Source: Chrysoperla carnea (Eukaryota; Arthropoda; Insecta; Neuroptera; Chrysopidae). Taken from it: 64,000 nt of DNA. Each line of letters starts with the position of its first letter. Positions within the stretch are counted from its first letter, which is position 1. Shown piece by piece: positions 59,321 to 64,000 of the stretch. A program made the position numbers and the translations under genes. The notes below the pieces were generated by a model, which saw nothing but the letters and a program-made list of their open reading frames with translations, was not told the origin of the DNA and did not search any database. Location of the stretch: assembly GCF_905475395.1 (NCBI RefSeq), contig NC_058341.1, forward strand, positions 35,975,501 to 36,039,500, written 5' to 3'.

Positions 59321-60656
59321 CTAAAATTTTCTATTCCTAAGTAGGATCAAAAAAATTAATTAATTTCTTTTTTACAAGAAGATACTTTTTTGAAAAAAGC
59401 TTTTACGACTTTCATTATGAACAAAGCAAAACAGTTTTGACTGCCAAAATTATTCCGTAAGGTTATGTAAGAGTGAGAAGGACACCACTATAATTTTCAC
59501 ATTCATTCTCAGAAAACCTAAACGTGATAAAAATGTTTCCTTTTAGATATGCGTTTATTAAATAAAATTATACCATTCTTTACAATGTGGTGAAAAAATG
59601 TAACAATTTATTTCTAATACCTTAATCAGAAAGTAATTTGTCGGTCTTCTAAAAGTCGTATTCATTTGATTTGTTTGACATATGTTTTTATATGTACAAA
59701 TGAATTGTCATCCATGCTGTGTTTAAAACTGAATAATGTTTGTATAAATTGTTTTTGACCGTTCGCTATTTTAGTTTTAATTTCTAAAAGGCGTGAAAAT
59801 ACATGAGATCAAAGCTCTTTGACTCTATTATGTTTGTTGTTGAAAATCTCATGTTTAGCTATTTGTCTCGGGTAACCAATGCGACCGAATATTACTTTAT
59901 AATCATGTTATAAAAAATTTTAATTAAATAAATATGATCTATAATAAATTCATTCAATCTGATACTTTTTAGGCTCATTTGATTAAACCATTTTTAGGAT
60001 TCCGTAGCTTAAAGGTTTAAATAGAATAGTGTTTGTTTGAAATTTTCATCGAAGGAGCTTTTATTAAGTTTTCGTTTTGATGTTGAAGCGAACATGAGAG
60101 AAATCGTTAAAAGGTTTTTGGTACGTTAGAGATAGTAAAAGAGTATCGTACCAATATCTGGATATGATTGAGTAGGTGGAAAAAATCTTTTTTTGATCTA
60201 AGGTGAAAAATGGTGGAAGCGGTAGGAAATCAAGAAAATTTTTTTATAATTTTTAAAAATTTTTACACCAAGCATTAATTAATGTTTTATGAAAACTGCC
60301 AAATAAATTCCGAATATTTTAGAGTAGGCTTCAAAACTAAGATGTGAAGTACACTGGCTGATGGTGAGCATTACAAGATAATAATATTCTCAGAAAATCT
60401 TAGACTTTTCTTAAATTTACGGGAAGGCTTAAAGAGGTCAAACATCAGTCCTAATATGATTAGTCAAACCATGAATTTAAGTTAGTTATTTTGAAAATAT
60501 GACAGGATGTTGTAGAAAGTTAAGGTTCAAAGTAGAAGAAAAGCATAGAATATGTATAATCTTCATTGGAGTGACTGAAAGCGGTGTGGCGTCCAACGTT
60601 GAAACTGGGAAGTTATAGGTTGAATTGCGACAGAAGCAGTGAAGTTTACAAAATTA
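59321..60656. other. Intergenic, nothing recognised
   Basis: AT-rich sequence without supportable features. Confidence 0.5.
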
Positions 60657-60989
60657 AAAAAAACCCCGACAAATTTTTCAGGGAAGATTGCTAAACTCGC
60701 ATTTGAAATATATCTAAGAACACTCTCCATTAAATTGCCTTTTTCTTTTAAACTTTTTCCAAACTGAGCCGATTTGGAAGATCATCGCCAATTTTTAGTT
60801 TTTTCGGTTACGGAACTCTAAGTTCGTACTTGAAACATAGCTAAGAACACTTTCCATTAAATTACCTTTCAAACAAAACCAAAAAAATCAAAATTGGTTC
60901 TTCCGTTTAGGCGTTACGATGTCACAGACAGACAGACACACACACATAGCGGTAAAACTTATAACACCCCTTGGTTTGTTCGGGGTTTC
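60657..60989 (+). repeat. Dispersed repeat W, copy 2
   Basis: Same order as copy 1 at 55677-56012: accccgacaaatttttcagg, ctttttccaaactgagccga, aaacatagctaagaacactt, ttggttcttccgtttaggcg, cagacagacag, and the end tgttcggggtttcaaa. The two copies are diverged but collinear. Confidence 0.75.
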
Positions 60990-62815
60990 AAAATAGAGGT
61001 ATCTGATTATTTATTTCAAAGGTCGAAAGTGAATATTCAAACGATTAATTTCAATCATTTTGAAAATTTAAAAGAATTTTGTTTAGAAATTAAACGAATA
61101 ACGTCGAGCATTAGAACTAGCAGTAATATAAGGGTTGTGGGTTGAAACTAAATACAATATTTATTTTATTATAAAAACGAAAATACACTATCAACCATAG
61201 AATAACAACTTTTTTGTTCCATTTTTATGAAGGTACAGTTTTGTGTAATACATTTGTTTAGTTTATGAAGTATAAAACTGACAACTGAGACCTTAAAGAA
61301 ACAAAATATTGTTTTATCAGATGGCATGGTCTAGTTTTTTTTTTGTAAGTGACGAAGGAATTATTAGGTGTTTCATATGAATCTGTTATGCACACATATA
61401 ATATCAAATTACTTTTAAGTATGTTTTTTTGTCGCTTGTTTATTTTAATAATTTTAAATAGTATATATTATAACAGAAGATGTGCATCATCATTTCGAAT
61501 AAAATAGTTCGTGCCATAAGATTTTATCATTTACATTTCTTCGAGTGAGAGGGTGGAAATGCTACACATGTGGTGTCCATATAAAAGATAAAGATGGTAT
61601 ATACAAAATAATTCGATATTGAAAAAATTGAAGCACAATTCGTTGAACATAACATAGAATAAGTACATCAAAGGATTTCTTCTGATAGAAACAGGTTTTA
61701 ATTTAGGATACGTAACAAGTCTTCTTATAAAGCTGAAGATACGCTTCAAATCGGAACGAACCCTTCATGGTGTTCCCAGGAATAATAAATTAAATGTTAT
61801 TAAAAGTTTGCCAAGCTATTTGTATCGCACAGTTTTAAGCGGGTGTTTTTAATTGCACGGTTGCAACCATCGTTGCATAATAATTCATGATGCCTGTTTT
61901 ATGAAGTATGACCAAGTGGACCAGTTTTGAATTAATTTCGTATGTATGCATGGATGTCACTACTTTGCTCACGCCTGTCACGGTTTTTATGATGCCATGT
62001 TGAGTTCTTACGTGGATCGACCCCTCTGATAATTTGATGGACGATACTAATCAGCTATTAGATTCATACTTACTACAAGTACTATTTATTAAACAAGTAT
62101 GCCACAGCCGGATTTAAATCTTTATCACTTCATAATTACTTTCTTTTTAGAATCAAGAATTAACAACAAACTTTGTTAGATTTGGGCAAGAACTGGCACA
62201 TCAAGGCTTAATTAATTAGATTTAGTTGAGGCTTTAGCGAGGGGCTGGTGTATTAAGGTTGGATTTAGTGAGTTGGTTGAGGTTTGGAAAAGCACTGAAC
62301 AAAAACTGACCTTCACCAGGCATGGATCTCTAACCGAAATCCAATTCTCAATTGTCCAATGCTAACCTAACCTCGATTCAATTGCAAACCTTGGTATTTC
62401 TATGTTAAGAAGCGTCTCGTCGGTATTATCGGGTAAATTAGTTCCCGTAATGCATTTCATATTCGAAAAGCCTCATATGATAAATATTTTTGAAACAATG
62501 TTATTGACTGAATCTATGGTAAAATTTGAATGCCTTCACACGACTCAATAATATTTGGTTAAATGCAATCAGGATTTGCACAAAGACAGTATTTGTTTAA
62601 AATGAGAGTGGAGTATTAGATAACCACTCCGCCACTCAATATATTGACTTATCTTCAATCAAAACTAGCCCCACACAGTTGTTGAATTAAAATGTGGTAA
62701 TGTAGGTTCGTCGTTAAAATCGTGGATTTGTCAGCATTGGCTGGAACAAAGAGGTAGGGTAACCAAATATTTTGACAGATCGTCAATTAAAAATAAGTCG
62801 TTTAAATTTCTTCAA
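60990..62815. other. Intergenic, nothing firm
   Basis: A frame ending at 61145 follows an acceptor-like TTTCAAAG at about 61015-61022 but has no recognised domain or partner. The minus-strand frame 61531-61749 is unrecognised. Confidence 0.4.
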
Positions 62816-62827
62816 TATACATTTCAT

Positions 62828-62985
62828 CAATATTATTGTTTCAATATATTTTCCAGACAATCAATACAATTGATGTAATTGATTCAATAATATTGGCTGT
62901 GTGTGCTAAACTAATCGTTTCATTGTCTTTAATGTTTTCCCCATTAATATTATTGTTTCAATATATTCCTCACACAATCAATATA
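62828..62985 (+). repeat. Two direct copies of a short AT-rich block
   Basis: aatattattgtttcaatata followed by ttttccagacaatcaatac (about 62828-62866) recurs as ttcctcacacaatcaatata at about 62946-62984. Confidence 0.55.
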
Positions 62986-64000
62986 CTGTTCAAGATCAAT
63001 AATGGCTAAATAATATTGACGGTATAAAGTAACCTTATGTTTATAACGTTGTAACGATATATATACTATCGTTTATTATCTTCTATAAATTGTTAGTTAT
63101 GTGATTTTAAAATAATTTACAATGTTATGCTAAATTTACAAAAAATTATTTACAGATTCATTTAATATATGGGTCATTCTACGATTAAAGGCAATATGTT
63201 CGGTATGAAATAGATGTGTAATCGTTTTTATTGTGATTTTATGCAATAAATTGTAGCATCTTAATGTAGTTCATATAACACATTGTGATTAAATGGTCAA
63301 TTAAAATACATTTTCTCGAAATTACAAGTTTAATGTAGTTTCTCCATAGCACTGTAGTCAAAAATTATTGGCCTTTTCCCATGCTATACGTATAGCTATA
63401 CAATTAAATTGCATACAAACAAGTTTTTTTACTGCTTGCTGTTGTGTAACTAATACCATCAAACACAATACAAGCAAGGAACACATACCATTATTCTAGG
63501 AAGGATACACATATACTCTCCTCTATTTAAGGTAGAACCTACACGAAAGTGATATTCCAAGAATTTCTCAAAACTCAGAATATAAAATATTTAATTCATA
63601 ATACACTTGCTGTTAAAATTAGAAGATGATTTACCATGCCATTCATGAGATATTAGCAATTAAAAGTGACGCAATTTGTACGTGTACATGGGAGAAGTGT
63701 ATAAAAATACACAAATTTACAAATATTATATTTATTTACCAATGAATGACGTCCACCATCTCTATGAAAAACTAATATAATGTAGAATACTATATTTAGA
63801 AAATATATAAATAAAAATAAAAATTATTTACCATATAGTTTCGATAAAAAACTTAAATAAATAACTCGTTTTAGCGATAATTTTTGTGGAAAGCATATAA
63901 AAACTAATGGTAAAGGTATGTATCAAAGTATGTGTGTGTATACGTATAGAAGATTTGTTAGTGAGTAACTACAGTCTTGTGAAAATAATATATGGTATAT
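62986..64000. other. Intergenic, nothing recognised
   Basis: AT-rich non-coding sequence to the window end. Confidence 0.5.

Noticed and set aside
61015-61145. Possible terminal exon ending in TGA, followed by an AT-rich 3' region
   Set aside because: Weak acceptor, directly downstream of repeat W, with no recognised protein family.
1-64000. CRISPR arrays, bacterial operons or viral genes
   Set aside because: No regularly spaced repeat array, no long uninterrupted reading frames and no viral replication or capsid motifs were seen; the gene structures are those of an animal nucleus.

Overview
The window is AT-rich animal nuclear DNA, most likely from an insect. The genes have short coding exons split by GT-AG introns. 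The ribosomal protein L34 looks insect-like. A pacifastin-type domain (a family known from arthropods) is present. A short run of the arthropod telomere-type repeat TTAGG lies near position 610. No species was identified. The DNA is gene-poor and filled with remnants of transposable elements.

Layout. 1-10.8 kb: no gene, dispersed repeats, miniature transposons and retroelement tails. 10.8-12.7 kb (minus): a complete two-exon HAD-family phosphatase resembling pseudouridine-5'-phosphatase (HDHD1/Gs1-like). 14.4-15.5 kb (minus): the last two exons of a small secreted-type protein ending in one pacifastin-like domain; its 5' exons were not found. 15.5-30.5 kb: repeats and foldback elements, plus one isolated, well-spliced membrane-protein exon at 26.1 kb. 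30.8-32.1 kb (minus): a complete four-exon Qb-SNARE Vti1a. 32.9-34.6 kb (plus): complete RpL34, divergent from Vti1a, with a polypyrimidine initiator. 35.8 kb (plus): a possible first coding exon. 36-64 kb: no recognisable gene; several hairpin or foldback elements and a striking tandem array.

The most unusual structure is at 54.4-55.6 kb. A 299-bp unit carrying a tRNA-like gene (A box, B box, cloverleaf, T7 stop) is repeated three times with no difference noticed. The array sits between 10-bp direct repeats inside a palindromic pogo/Tc1-like transposon relic. The cloverleaf has an abnormal anticodon loop, so it may be a tRNA-derived element and not a decoding tRNA.

The genes do not form a pathway: RpL34 is translation housekeeping, Vti1a works in Golgi/endosome fusion, the HAD enzyme in nucleotide salvage, and the pacifastin-like protein is probably extracellular. 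All exon joins were worked out by hand from splice sites, reading-frame phase and remembered family patterns; no alignment or database search was run.
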